In this document: in pieces, positions 40,446 to 52,498 of the stretch
Layout of the letters: each line of letters starts with the position of its first letter
Position numbering within the stretch: the first letter of the stretch is position 1
Notes under the pieces: generated by a model
The model's database searches: none
Seen by the model: only the letters and a program-made list of their open reading frames with translations
What the model was told of the DNA's origin: nothing
Source of the DNA: Hyaloperonospora brassicae
Lineage: Eukaryota; Oomycota; Peronosporomycetes; Peronosporales; Peronosporaceae
Length of the DNA stretch: 64,000 nucleotides
NCBI GenBank assembly: GCA_947650285.1
Contig: CANTFL010001315.1
Span: forward strand, 434,001-498,000
Direction: 5' to 3'
Made by a program: the position numbers and the translations under genes

Positions 40446-43400
40446 CAGTAGCTCCCACCAAATTAACTTTTGACGGGTTAATTTCTGACACGGTAAGTTT
40501 CGATGACTTAAATCTAATTTAGCATATTGAAACAACTCTGACGTTTTGTGTATCCTACACTTGGCCAGCAGCGAAACAACTCTGTAAGGTCATAGCAACG
40601 AGTTATTAAAATAGGATCGCTTGGCACATCGGCTTTGGTCGACGTATCTATATTGTTTGGGCAAATGGATTTTAAGGCTCTATTGCAAGTGAACAAAACC
40701 TATAAGTTATCAGCGCTCGCGGAGAAAACACACAGAGCTCCCATGTTACTACTGCTCGCTAGAAGTGGTGCCAAATTCAGCGAGAAAGCTTTTAGTGCTG
40801 TAATATTGAATTGTGTGACTATTTGGTTCTCCTGTGTATCCTTGTAGCCCCTCTATCGCTTATTTCCTACCAAGCTAATTTGTGCAGCCGAAGCTGACAG
40901 CTGACAACTAGCATTACATGACATGAGTCGTTATTTGCTACTTCAACTGCCTTAGCACGCATCTTCGAGAGTGCTCGTGGATAATTGTGAAGCGACGATT
41001 GAACGCTAGCATGGTGCGAGTTTTGACAACTACTTCTTGTTCCCCGCTTCTACCAGTCTCGACTTCTTCTTGCGATACTACTTGCACAGATTGTGTCGCT
41101 TACACGCTACCTATTTCGCGACCATAAACCATCGTTTCAGATCATTCTTGGATTTAAACTCGTTTCTTCTCGCGCATTGTGGTCTCAATTCTAACGGTGT
41201 GCCTCATATTAGATGATTCAGTTACCGAGATGTAGCTTTATGCGAGAAATACTACATTATAGGCTAAGTTCATATCACAACATAGCAAGCCCTATCTTAC
41301 AGTTTACGTAAATTGTATAGTGGCGAAGACTAGATAGCGTTATAGATATGGGACAAAATAATGGCACCCCTGCATATAGTTAATGATGTTTCTACTGTAA
41401 AGCGTAATGAAACTAACGTTAAATCCCATTGCTTTGATGGAACCCGCTGAGAGGAATTAGATATGAAATACTTGCGAAAGGGCGAAGCGTCTACAGGGAC
41501 GAATGTATAAGATCCTAGGAAGAAAAAACACGAGCAACAGCTGGTAGACCTACTGGCGGGCTAACTGAGTGAATGCCAACTCGAGGTGTCACAAGGAGGC
41601 AAAGGTGTACAATTGAGAAAGCAGACAAGTGTGCTGGGGTCGTCAACAGGCCAGGGGCAACATATCAATGGCGTGGTTTGTAGTGACGAGTACAAAAAGG
41701 TCTCCATCATCGAGCATGTCATCTAAGGCGTACTCCGGGTGATGCAAGCAGGATACAAAAGGACGGCACGTAACATAGGAATACCACATGTGCTGCATCG
41801 AAGGCTACACCAGCACTACGTGCCACCTCCAGGCACCAGCAGGAGTCTGCACCGTAGAATGCGCTGCCACATAGTTGATAATTTGAAGGGTTCAGACTCA
41901 AGACAGCTCTAGTTAAGTATCCGTCTTTTGTGGAAATACGGCTACTAACTTCATCAGGGTCAAAAAGGGATTTCAGGTCCCACGAAAAAAACTTGCATGA
42001 GACATCCCCTTTGCCGAAAGAGAAAGCGGGATACATGGAGCAAGAAAATGAAGGTGGATGATTTTGAACGAAATGTAACTGGAATGATTGAGCGGTGTTA
42101 TGACCATTAATGTGGAGATTACAGGATTAGCAGAAGCATTAGCATGCCACGCACAAAATTCTTCATAAGTTTGTCATTCAATTTAATACTAGGTATAGTG
42201 TGCAATGATTCCAGCCGCTATTAGAATCAGTAGCAGCTAGACAGAATAAAGTGTTGCACCTGGTCGTGGTGATCGAGGCGTGCGGTTGGTTCAACAAGTT
42301 GTTCCATGATCACGTTATTCAATATTCTTAACATGCAATGATACTATTATTACTAGCATCCAGACCTGATGAGTTCGAAATTTTTGAGCTAAGGTGAGAG
42401 CAGAAACGATTTGCACAGTCTACGGAGACCGAGCTGCAAGTAATAACATAGTTAAGGCCGCCGTTGTAAAACTTTCGGGACAAGCGAGATAGGGAATGAA
42501 ACAGTTCAGTTGCGGTGATATTGACCTGATAAAAATTACGTGTCCGCGGAATAAGGTTAGATAAAGCGCAATCGGCTAGGTAAATTATATTATTGCGGCG
42601 GATGAGTAGATAAATGGTCAAGGCTACTGAAACCTTGACATGTGCTCAAGCCTTAGGCCGCCCCCTAGGATATAGTATTTTATGCTCGAATTCGCAGAGG
42701 ACTGTAAGACGCGGTTTTTTCATCCAAAGACGGTTATTGCGAATTAAAAAATGTAGAATAGTTACCGTGTAACCACAGTGATGAAAAGCTAACACATGGA
42801 GAATTACATATGCTGATTTAGCGGAGACAGTAGAAAGTAAACATTACTACTAAATATGTTATGGAGGCTAAAGGGTTTTGAGTTTCGTATGAGGGTTCCA
42901 CAGAGGCGTCACCAAGATTGACATCGGCTAGCCTGTTTCGATGTGAAGAAGACCAACAATGTGTTCATTATGCGCGCTCGTGGATTCGGATGCGTAAAAC
43001 GGCCTGGAGACGGTTGATGTCTGTTATTGTACAGAGCGAGGCTAAAGTAAGTCAAGGTGTGTAGAAGGGGACGCATTGAAACCTTCACACAAGGTTGACT
43101 CACTCGAACTATAGCGCGATCACTACACTGTAATAAATCGCGGCTATATTCAAACATCCGACCGATAAGGCTCGTGCAAATTGCTCATTCTGCGTTGCAA
43201 TACAAGTAGACCATGAAGCCACCGTTGCAAAAAAAGATAGTGTAACGCTGGTACACTGTGAGTTGTACATATATGACATGGGTACGTGTACCATGTATCG
43301 GTTTACCCTTACTGTTGAGTAGCGTCGCTTGAGCCACCAATGACACATTTCTGGTTTTACTAAAGCAGAGGGTAAACTTTTACATTTCACTAAACATGCA

Positions 43401-44762
43401 GGATTTATCTTTGTACAAAATGAAAGGAATGGCAGATCGCATTTAATCTGAATAAGACACATGCCTCGTTCAGGCGTCCTTAGACACTAGGTTAAGAATC
43501 CTTGGAAAGGCATATATTCTTCATCGCTTTGTGCGGACGCTTCTCTGAATTGTAAAAGTTCCTCGAATCAGGACTAGAAGTTTAGTGAACCAATCAGACT
43601 CGTTAGTCGTGTTCTTGTATAGAACGGAGTTGCTCGTTAAGCTATAAATCTCATCTCTGACAAAGGAACTTTTATAGTTTTGACTAAAGGTAGGCATAGG
43701 CGCACCGGTCGAATTCGTGAGTAGTGTGTTATGCTCTAATGTAAGGTTTAAATGACTCCTGTGACTGCTTTTAAATCGTCAAATTATAATTACATCGATC
43801 ATCGCACCACTTTTTGCCGCATTTTAATGGCGATAAGCAAAGACGTCGCAGACCATAACTTCATCACTTGACGGCCTTGTTTAGAGTCAAATGTACTACG
43901 CATCCACGTTCTGTAAACGAAAGGCAAAGGATAATGCCCACCGTTTGCTTGTCAAAGCACACAGGTAAGAAAGACACGGTATTGACCCTGAAAAAGCAAT
44001 TCAATAACGGCAACCACGCGCTTATTCACCGCGCACTCATAGATTTGTTGCGAGATATAGTATTTTAGCTGCATGTAGATCACAACTGAGGTTTTTGAGA
44101 GCTACGCGGCCGAATACGTAGCTTATGTGTTGACTCGAAGCTTTAAGAAAAGCAAAAATAGGTCTTAAATCTCGTCCTTTGCTACTGGAAATGATGATGC
44201 TCTTATTCAGTGACGCTTATTGAGCAATTAGTGGCGATGCTAGTTGCTTGTGGAAATGAGCAGTTTTCGGCGATGAGCATGGTTCTTATTTGCTGTGGAA
44301 ATAGAGTTTGGTTCCGAAAAGAGTATGCTAGTTGCTTCTATTCGTTGGTGAGTTTGAGAAATTCGTGGCGACATCCCTGATGGCCTGTGTGAAGGCTGTC
44401 AAGGAGGAGTGCTTGTGTATCTTGAGTTGTAATACCTCATGGGATGAACGTGCCTAAGAATCTGAGACAGCTTGAAGTCCGTGGCAACTATATATCTGGC
44501 ACTTAGATTTAGCTAGATATCTAGGGACCACACAAACGGGTCGGCAACGAAGAAAATTACTGAACGCAAAGCTGGTGGACGCTAGCTTTAGCAGGTGTGT
44601 GCCTGACGCATTTTTATTTGAAATACCACAGAAGCAAGCTTAGCGTAGTCATCTAATACGTGAACCGCTTGCAAGTCACTTCCTAAAACTAAGTGGAATT
44701 TTTTTTTGACGTTATAAAGTGCTTTCCATAAAGGATCTCGTGAAGCCGATAACTTTCTGGTC
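40446..44762. other. Long region without recognised gene
   Basis: Only short open frames of no recognisable kind occur. I see no LTR pair, tandem array or RNA gene. It may be old, eroded transposon DNA. Confidence 0.45.
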
Positions 44763-44767
44763 AGGAT

Positions 44768-45000
44768 TGTCAGGCCGCTAGGTGCGTGCGGCCGAGTAAA
44801 GTAGTAATTACAGCGTAAAAAGTAAATAGGATAGGTATGACGTCATTGGATGACGTCGCAGTCTGACGTCAATAGCTGACGTCACTGAAGAAGCTTCAAG
44901 AAGGATCTAGAAGGGTAGGCTTAGATTAGCACAGGGTAGCGAACTAAGGACCTACATTAATTTAGTTTTCAATTTACCTAGTGAATAACAAGTCCTCACA
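44768..45000 (+). repeat. 5' LTR of element C
   Basis: The 233-base LTR begins TGTCAGGCCG and ends CCTCACA. It differs from the 3' LTR at five positions. It contains the CRE-like array listed separately. Confidence 0.93.
44838..44884 (+). promoter_or_regulatory. Four TGACGTCA-type sites, 13-base spacing (5' LTR)
   Basis: TGACGTCA or a one-base variant starts at 44838, 44851 (TGACGTCG), 44864 and 44877, exactly 13 bases apart. TGACGTCA is the palindromic site bound by CREB/ATF-type bZIP dimers in many eukaryotes. A four-copy array in the presumed promoter part of an LTR suggests control by a bZIP factor. Which factor binds in this organism is not known. Confidence 0.6.
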
Positions 45001-45002
45001 TC

Positions 45003-45014
45003 TGGTAGCACTTG
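45003..45014 (+). other. Primer-binding site of element C
   Basis: TGGTAGCACTTG follows the 5' LTR after two bases. It is the same as or close to the sites of A, B and D. Confidence 0.75.
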
Positions 45015-45025
45015 TTGGTCCCCGC

Positions 45026-45100
45026 CGTCTCTGCCGTCACTGCCGTCTCCGCCGTCTTCGTCGTAGCCGTCGTAGCCCTCGTAGCCGTAGTAACCGCCGT
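45026..45100. repeat. GCCGTC/GTAGCC short tandem repeat
   Basis: Imperfect trinucleotide-type repeats (CCGTC and GTAGCC units) fill about 75 bases of the element C leader. On the minus strand they read as a Gly/Asp/Tyr-rich peptide, which I regard as a by-product of the repeat. Confidence 0.65.
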
Positions 45101-45326
45101 CGTCGCTTAAGAGCAGTGATCTGGGGAATTCATCGTAAGTCACAATCTTTTTGAGGGCAGGGACTTCTTTTCATTGGCTGTAAATCCTACCGGGCCATTA
45201 TCACTGCTACTGTTATCGAGGTCGTGGTCTTATTGACTATAAATCGACTCGTTTCGGAAATAAGTCAGTTTGGTTAACGGAAGGTTAGTACTTCGGTTCA
45301 TATCCCGCCACCCGCGCGAGCAGCCT

Positions 45327-45692
45327 ATGCCACTAGACATCAACGACTCGCTGGCACAGCTATCCGTGACAAAGCCGGACGCAGCCGACAAGTGTCGTGC
45401 GGACCTACTGGAAGCAATCCGTCGCACCAGACGCATTCTTGTCTACTTCGAGAAGCATCTGGACACGGTTTAACGCTCCGACCCGCGCAAACACATCAAG
45501 ACTCGGCTTGTGGCGCACACTAGTGACTTACTTAGATTTGAGATCACTGTGAGCTTGCGCATCTCACGCGAGATTACCAAGCACACGAGCAAAATCGCCC
45601 GAGTCCCGTATTCTGGACCACCAGAATACAAGGTCGTGCTCGCCCGCCAACAACCGACGGCCAAGTTAAACAAGTCCTTGAAGCCCGGATAA
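45327..45692 (+). pseudogene. Extra ORF upstream of gag in element C
   Basis: From ATG 45327 (MPLDINDSLAQL) the frame runs 48 codons to a TAA (45471-45473). It then stays open in the same frame to 45692, for 121 codons in total. The product is rich in Arg and Lys with helical character (RADLLEAIRRTRRILVYFEK). It precedes gag (ATG 45782). Element D has no room for an equivalent. I recognise no family. It may be an accessory gene disabled by one stop, or a 48-residue product. Confidence 0.4.
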
Positions 45693-45781
45693 AATTTTAT
45701 CAAGAGAAGTACCAAGACCACAGCTCCGCCAAGTACAATCAACTAATCGTTAATATCAGTTAGTTACTGTACCGTGCCATA

Positions 45782-46740
45782 ATGTCCACCCCAATGACTT
45801 CCGATCAGCATGCACAACTGCTTCAATCGATGGTTGCGACTATGGAAAAACAATCTCGGTTGCTAGAGCAGTTTCAAAGGTCCACACAATTATCGGAATC
45901 AAGCTTGAAGGTGTAAAGCTTCCGACGTATGGTGGCAGATTGGACGAATCGTTCTACCTCTACAAGGAGCAAGTAAAGCAATACTTCTTTGCAAGAGGAT
46001 TGAACTGGAAGTGTCAAGATCTCTCTCTACGTATACTAGCCGTTTTGGGGGGGCACACTAAAGCAAGGAGCTGCTCAGTGGTATGTCATGCAAAAGCAGT
46101 AAATCACAACCGTGGACGACTTCTTCTTCAAAATCGAACGGTAATTCGTTCCAGCTGATTTACAAGAACGTCTGCGTAGAGAAATGAATGATATGAGAGA
46201 TCTCGATTGCAAAGACCTCCCTGAATATGTGGGCAAGTTTCGCCACGTGGATACTCAAGTCCAAGACATGAGCGAACTGGACCAGATTATGTACTTCCTA
46301 CGCGGACTTTCTGGTCGCACGCGAGAAGAGGTCCAGTACCATCGCTGTACAACGTTGTCGGGCGCTATTACTGTTGCGTTGAACTTTGACCGTTCTCATC
46401 CACCGAGGTATTCCCGGGGCAACTCACACGATAAACCTAGGTACAGGTCATACGACAATAGTCGTCGATATCAATCAAACACTGGCCCAGAGCCAATGGA
46501 CGTTAGCACCGTGCAGATTCCTTCTAAGACGAATGTCGTCGCCGAAATTTGTGTTTCAAATGCGGTAGTCCGAATCATCGCTCCACACAATGTCATCAGC
46601 GCTCCACACGTTCTGTTCGAGGAAACACGAATTCCGGACGAAAATATCAACACCATGTACATCGACAGTATGTCAAAAATGAGGACAGCCGTGAGGACAC
46701 AAGTGTTTACGATCGATTCACTATTAATGTAGTGGAGGTA
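45782..46740 (+). pseudogene. Element C gag, frameshifted
   Basis: Gag begins at ATG 45782 (MSTPMTSDQHAQLLQ) and shifts frame near 45900. It continues with GVKLPTYGGRLDESFYLYKE, the capsid core (46184-46500, including QIMYFLRGLSGRTREEVQ), GPEPMDVS, and a CCHC knuckle (CFKCGSPNHRSTQC) near 46550. At least two frame changes are needed to read through. It is clearly homologous to gag of element D. Confidence 0.8.
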
Positions 46741-46839
46741 CAAAGGAATTTTGAGGTACCGTCCATTGCCATCCACTCAAGTAGCTCGGGGCGGACATAC
46801 CAGCGCAAAGTAGGCTATTCGTTCGTGATGGTGTTATTG

Positions 46840-49800
46840 GTAATCAACCCGTCAAGATTTTAATTGACTCAAGAGCGTCAACAAATATAATCAAACCCGG
46901 TCTGGCGTCCAAAGTTCTCAGCAAACAGATGGTACAAGCACGGTGTTTTGATGGTACCTGGACATTGAGTGAACCCACAAAGCGGGTGGAGGATACCGCT
47001 AGAATCGAAGGTATGGAGCTCCCTAAGATAAAATTTACGGAATGGGATCTACCGGATACACATGACTTGATATTTGGTCAACCATGGTTTACCATGTACA
47101 ACCCCCAGATCAACTAGCGTACGCAACAAATTGAAGTTGCGGCACATACGACGTTCGAAGACGTGTATGGTCCAAACTTCCAAGCGAAAATGACTAGCGG
47201 GGCCTACGAGGTAATTTATCAATTAAAGGTTTCCACCATAGACCATACGGAGATACCGCCCGAGCTACAGCCAGTACTAGACGAATACAAAGACGTATTC
47301 CCCGAACAACTTCCAGAGGTAATGTCTCCGACGCGTTCGGTCAACTTTGCGCTACAAATGAAGCCTGATACGGTGTCGAGCTCTAGTTCCCCCTTCCGTC
47401 TATCGAAAGTGGAGCAGGACGCTCTCCAACGATTTGTAGAGGAGAATATACGGAAAGGATGGATCGAGGTGTCCAACTCTCCCTGGGTCTCAAATATATT
47501 TGGGATTCCCAAAAAGGATGCTGTAACCGGAAGGTTCCCTAAACGCGCCGAATGGCTCCGCAGCGGGAATTCCAAGATCCCCATTAGGTGAGTGATTGAC
47601 TACCGCTATGTTAATAGCATATCTGTCGTGGCAAAAATTCCTTTGCCATTGATTGAGGAACTGTTCGACCGCATGGTCGGATGTAAGTTTTTTACGCTTC
47701 TAGATCTTGCGCAATGGTACCATCAAATGGTAGTCTTACCATCAAGTCGACCCTATGTGGCTTTTCGCACCCAAAAGGAAACGTATCAATGGTGTGTAGC
47801 ACCCATGGGCTTATCCGGAATGCCTGGTGTCTGGTCGCGGCTCATGCGCACGTTGTTCGACCAGCTAGGAATCTTTGTCGTGGTGTATCTTGACGACAAA
47901 TGTATCTTCTCCCGTACCATGGAGGATCACGTCGACCCCGTCCGAGCAGTATGCGCCGTGTTGCGCAAGGAGAAGATTTATGCTCGACTCTACAAATGTG
48001 CGTTTGGTCGTAACGAGATTGCATTTTTAAAGCATTTGGTTTCCGACAAAGGTCTGCGGGTCGACCCAAAGAAGACCGATGCTATTGCAACGTTTCAGGA
48101 GCCGACGTGTCGCAAGGAGCTGCTGAGTTTTCTCGGACTCGCTTGGTATTACCGTCGCTTCATCTGCGATTTTGCCAAGCTGTCACGTCCTTTTTGAGCA
48201 TTAGATAAGCAAGATGCTCGCTGGAGCTGGGGGGAGGATCAACAGCGATAATTTCACGCATTAAAACTCGCACTTCCGCAGGCTCCGATGCTAAAGCTGC
48301 CAGAATTTACGCACCCTTTTATTGTCACTACGGATGCGTATGGGTTCTGCCTGGGCGGTGTCCTCTCTCAGCGCATCTATAATAACGACCACGCCATTGC
48401 GTTTTATTCGAAACATCTGGGCCCCCACTAATTGAAATGGCCAGCTCATGAGAAAGAGCTGTTAGCAATCAAGACTGCTTTCGAGAAATGGCGTCCGTAT
48501 CTTCACGGAAGACACTTTTCGGTCTACACCGACAATTCAGCGTTCAAATGGATGCTCCACCATCCTAAAGTGTCGCCAAAGATGGCACGCATGCTGACGT
48601 TCTTCTCCCAGTTCGACTTTATCTTACATCATGTTAAAGGACGGTCTAACGTCGTGGCCGACGAATGATCTCGCCCGGCCGTGTCTGGAGATCCATCTAG
48701 CGCGCTCGCTGTTCCTACGTGCCCAGTTCCTGATCTGTCGCACGTCGTACATGACTTTACGGATGCTTGTGCCCTCAGCTCTCATCTTTTGCAGCAACAC
48801 ATGGTTCACTACGCTCTCATGCGGCCCATTCCGCTCGAAGCGCACACCTCTTACTTGACGATGTGGGGTTGCGGGGGAACTGTTGTCCGATAGGAATCGC
48901 TCAGGAGCAAATCCACAACGACGCGTTTCACGTGGTGCGCGCCCATCTCAGTGTCAAAGTGCGAAAACGATCCAGCAAGGATTTCGCACAGACAAGTTTT
49001 TCCAAAAAATCTGGAGAACTCAACAATCGCATGACAACTTCATCATCGACAAAGGACTCATATATGTAAAATAAGATGAGGTAATGCAGCAGATATGCAT
49101 CCCAGACATACCAGAAATGAAGACGAAGATTCTATACGAGTTTCACGATGCAGCCACAGCGGCACATCCAGGAGTGCACCGAACTTACATGAAGCTAAAG
49201 AAATGGTACTACTGGTCGAAGATATTGGAAACCGTGCATAATTACGCGAAGACATGTGAAACATGCGCTCGATGGAAGTCTGACAGCCAGCGGAAGAACG
49301 GATTTATGATTCCTATTTCCATTTTGGTGGAATGCTGGGAAGTAGTGTCCATGGACTTCATTACTAGGCTACCGGTGTCCGAAGGTTATGATGCTATTTG
49401 CGTCGTCGTAGACAAGTCTTTAAAGAGGCCGATTTATGCACCGAAATATACGACTGCCGATTCGAAAGACACCGCAGACCTATTTTTTTACGCTGTAGTC
49501 CGACATCATGGGTTGCCGAAGGTTTTTATCAGCGATCGGGATCCAAAGTTCAAGGCGAACTTATGGAAATCGCTGATGAATATAATGGGTGTCAAGTTAA
49601 GCATGACGACCGCTCATAGAGAACAAGCAGATGGGCAAACAGAGCGCCAAAGCTTGGTGTTGGAAGACGCTTTACGCTGCCTAGTATCGTACAGTGGCGA
49701 AAATTGGGCAAATCTACTTGGTAAGGTAGAGTACGCGCACGCTACGTCGGTGAACGCGTCTAATAAGCTCACCCCGTTCTAAATAGATACTAGGAGAAAG

Positions 49801-50334
49801 GTATACAATCTGATTTCGCATGAATACAGAGACCACGCTGATCTGGGCTCACATTCAATTTCAGCATTTGCCTCCAAGTTTGCCAAAGATCGTCAAAAAC
49901 TAGTACGCAAGGCACGCGAAAACCTGGAACAAGCTCAGGAAAGGCAAAAGAAGCACTACGACTCGAAAAGAAGAAGCATTATATTTAATGTCGGTGACTT
50001 AGTTCTGTTGGATGCCAAGAACCTACCGCTCAGAACAGTGAACGCTCACATCGATCTAAAGAAAGCGAAGCTCGCAGCAAAAAAGATGGGATTGTTTGAT
50101 ATAACCAGGATGATCAATCCAAACGTAGCCAAGTTAAAGCTACCGCGAAATATGGAGAGACTGCACTCCTCATTTAACATTGACCTACTCTCCCCATACA
50201 AGCCAAATGCCTCCGAGTTCTCTGGACGACCAATTCCAAGAGCAGCACCAGTTATATTAAAGCCAGACACCGGAGAGAAACTACACATAGTGGAAAGGTT
50301 GTTTAGTCGTCGTCAGCGCAGTCGCCAAATATAA
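46840..50334 (+). pseudogene. Element C protease, RT, RNase H, integrase (broken)
   Basis: The protease motif reads IDSRAS (46863-46877), with Arg in place of the essential Gly of D-S-G, so it should be inactive. RT spans 47163-48197, with the active site YLDD (VVVYLDDKCIF) and a TGA at 47589-47591 where the family has Trp. RNase H is at about 48210-48668 (TTDAYG, HHVKGRSNVVAD) with several stops, two of them consistent with CAA to TAA. Integrase at 49084-49782 is well kept: an HHCC region ending TCETCARWK, the core SMDFITRLPVSEGYD, and EQADGQTERQ. The C-terminal tail at 50008-50334 (MERLHSSFNIDLLSPYK) matches element D. Confidence 0.88.
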
Positions 50335-50470
50335 TGGCTAGTTAAATGACACGGCCTCCCGGAGTGTGACAGTACTTGGGAACGCGAGAGATCCATCCGC
50401 CACGTTTCGCATTGGCAGCAACTAGTACAAGATTTTCGAGACGGCCAACGCGAAGTCAAGTCCGGGGAGA

Positions 50471-50703
50471 TGTCAGGCCGCTAGGTGCGTGCGGCCGAGT
50501 AAAGTAGTAATTACAGCGTAAAAAGTAAAAGGGATAGGTATGACGTCATTGGATGACGTCACAGTCTGACGTCAATAGCTGACGTCACTGAAGAAGCTTC
50601 AAGAAGGATCTAGAAGGGTAGGCTTAGATTAGCACAGGGTAGCGAACTAAGGACCTACATTGATTTAGTTTTCAATTTACCTAGTGAATGACAAGTCCTC
50701 ACA
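50471..50703 (+). repeat. 3' LTR of element C
   Basis: This is the 233-base partner of 44768-45000, preceded by the purine tract CCGGGGAGA and followed by the target duplication AGGAT. Confidence 0.93.
50541..50587 (+). promoter_or_regulatory. Four perfect TGACGTCA sites (3' LTR)
   Basis: Sites start at 50541, 50554, 50567 and 50580, again 13 bases apart. All four are perfect palindromes here, whereas one is mutated in the 5' LTR. Confidence 0.6.
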
Positions 50704-50708
50704 AGGAT

Positions 50709-51149
50709 CGTGGGCTTTAGCGATACGAAAATGTAGGCAATGTGTCGGACTTTGAAGATCAAGAGATGGTATATCTCCACTGACTGCCGGAAGCAAACGG
50801 TGAGATGCCATTCACATCTGACGACAGCAGTGACGAAGATCGAGCTATTTTCTTGCCGACAAGTCAAGGCGAAAGGGTGATCCGAGCATTAGAGATTTCT
50901 AGTCGGGAGCAAGTATCCTGCTCCAAAATGCTCGATGTACTAGATCCAAAATTAGCTTCGATGTACATAAGGCCGCTAGATGCACACACTAGCCCAGATT
51001 GAGTGACTGGAAGGCGGCAAAACGCGTTGCAATATGCTCGAAGAAAACTTAAGACACTAACATACACATGAAGGTCGAAATAAAGAAATGTGCATTTACG
51101 GTAAATAGTTGAAGTGACTCGGATTTTGCGGCAGACGTAGCCGGTCGAA
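50709..51149. other. No recognised gene
   Basis: A 65-codon frame at 50805-50999, rich in acidic residues and Ser, is the only notable stretch. I cannot assign it. Confidence 0.4.
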
Positions 51150-51540
51150 AGAAAGTCCGTCACACATATAGTGGCTCGGTGGACCTGCGAGAAACAGACC
51201 GGGGCTTGTTATCGGCCATGAAAGCCGAGCTCATCTCGGTCTTACATGCGGAAGACAACTGACTGGGTCGCGAGAGCAAGTGATGTAAATGGAGATCTCT
51301 GTCGATGAATACATCGACATTCTTATGTACAACCAAGCAGACATCAGAAATCTAGAGTGTGAAGGAATTACGACCACTGCGAAACATGTGGAGAGACGAA
51401 TGTGGTTTATTCGGGATTCTGCGAGAAAAGGTATTATCGGACCACACCTCGTAGAGTCGCGTCTCACAAAAGCGGACTTGTGGACAAAGTCGCTGCCGAC
51501 ACCCGGAATCGGTGAAGCTGCGCGGAACTTTCAAATCTAG
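51150..51540 (+). pseudogene. Copia RNase H fragment
   Basis: The stretch 51289-51540 encodes the C-terminal end of a Copia RNase H: NLECEGITTTAKHVERRMWF, then VESRLTKADLWTKSLPTPG, the usual ADxxTK-type ending. The preceding 140 bases contain the homologous AMKAELIS region in broken frames. No LTRs belonging to it are visible, so it is a truncated relic. Confidence 0.7.
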
Positions 51541-52032
51541 AGTAACTGTATCTCATCTTCAGGATATTCGTCAAGGTGTGGCATCCGAAAGGAGTATTAA
51601 TGGAAGGAGATTCCGAGAGGTAGCTTCCGTCTGCACGAATACTCTACAGGCGGTCTACTCTGTATCACATCACCTTCATCGTACATGCTACATTGAATAG
51701 GGATGGAAATGACTGGTAGCGAACTCGATAGTATTGTTAGGCATGACGTGATACACGACTATGTTGATGTTAGTTTAAGCCACCTTCACTGAGGACAGTC
51801 CAAACACTGCACGTGATTGGTAACGTGGAGAGGAAGCGTAGTCAATTGAACTTGACAAGCTCGGTGGAGTGGAAAGAGCGCTGTACTTTGTATCGTTAAG
51901 TCTCAACCTGATTTTTTCTCGAAGCTGACTTCAACAATAGTGACCTACAACTTTGGTGCCGACTTCTTGCTCACCACTTATTGCGCGCGTTAGCATTGAT
52001 CGGTGCTATTGTTGGCCGCGGACTAATAGGGA
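51541..52032. other. Mostly unassigned; LTR core relic near 51975
   Basis: CACCACTTATTGCGCGCGTT near 51975 matches the core of the A/B-type LTRs in the orientation of A. Element F is inserted about 60 bases further on. The rest shows nothing I can name. Confidence 0.45.
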
Positions 52033-52037
52033 ATAGC

Positions 52038-52345
52038 TGTTGCAGATCGACCGTTGCTGTGGCATAACACTTTACGTGATTTATGATCACGCCAGGTAAA
52101 TGTTAACCACATATATTGTTGTAGTAGCCGATGATGATGCCAGGTCCATGGGAAGACGCAAGATCATTAGAGAGGAAACAATGCATGTCAGTGGTAGTGG
52201 TTAATACGTCAATATATTTCTCAGTTCACAATTATCCTCACAGTACGCAAGTACTACTACATCCAGCAGCGAAGAGTCGACTACTGAGTTCAAGAACTCC
52301 GGCGCGCACAAAGCTAGAGAGCGGACGCGTCGTAAACAGAGAAAA
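52038..52345 (+). repeat. 5' LTR of element F
   Basis: This 308-base LTR begins TGTTGCAGATCG and ends CAGAGAAAA. It lacks the usual terminal CA. The boundary is nevertheless fixed by the target duplication and by the adjoining primer-binding site. Confidence 0.93.
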
Positions 52346-52363
52346 GGTTATGAGCCTAAGCGG
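52346..52363 (+). other. Half-tRNA primer-binding site of element F
   Basis: GGTTATGAGCCTAAGCGG starts at the first base after the LTR. Its complement contains CTCATAACC, the anticodon loop and stem of an initiator Met tRNA, not a CCA end. Drosophila copia is primed by the 5' half of initiator Met tRNA with a similar site, so the same mechanism is likely here. Confidence 0.7.
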
Positions 52364-52498
52364 GGAACAGGAAGGTCATGACATCTTCTCACCAACGAGA
52401 AACCTCACTACCCAGTTTGAAGACATGGGATCGTTTCGGACACCTGATGGAAAGGGAGGGCCTCCACTTCATCTTTGTCAACCGATAATCAGACGCCG

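Larger units (their letters stand above)
44768..50703 (+). mobile_element. Gypsy element C
   Basis: This 5936-base Ty3/Gypsy element has 233-base LTRs (44768-45000, 50471-50703), which are about 98 percent identical. The target duplication AGGAT is at 44763-44767 and 50704-50708. The primer-binding site (TGGTAGCACTTG) starts two bases after the 5' LTR. The polypurine tract (CCGGGGAGA) precedes the 3' LTR. A leader of about 780 bases with an extra open frame precedes gag. Gag, protease, RT, RNase H and integrase follow, with at least five stops. It is the better-preserved relative of element D. No chromodomain is recognised. Confidence 0.95.

Noticed and set aside
44952..45143. Gly/Tyr/Asp-rich minus-strand frame in the element C leader
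   Set aside because: It is the translation of a short tandem repeat and overlaps the LTR end and primer-binding site.
52475..52498. TTG as start of the element F polyprotein
   Set aside because: The frame is open from 52475, but TTG is not a likely eukaryotic start. The first in-frame ATG is at 52499, and an in-frame stop lies at 52445-52447.
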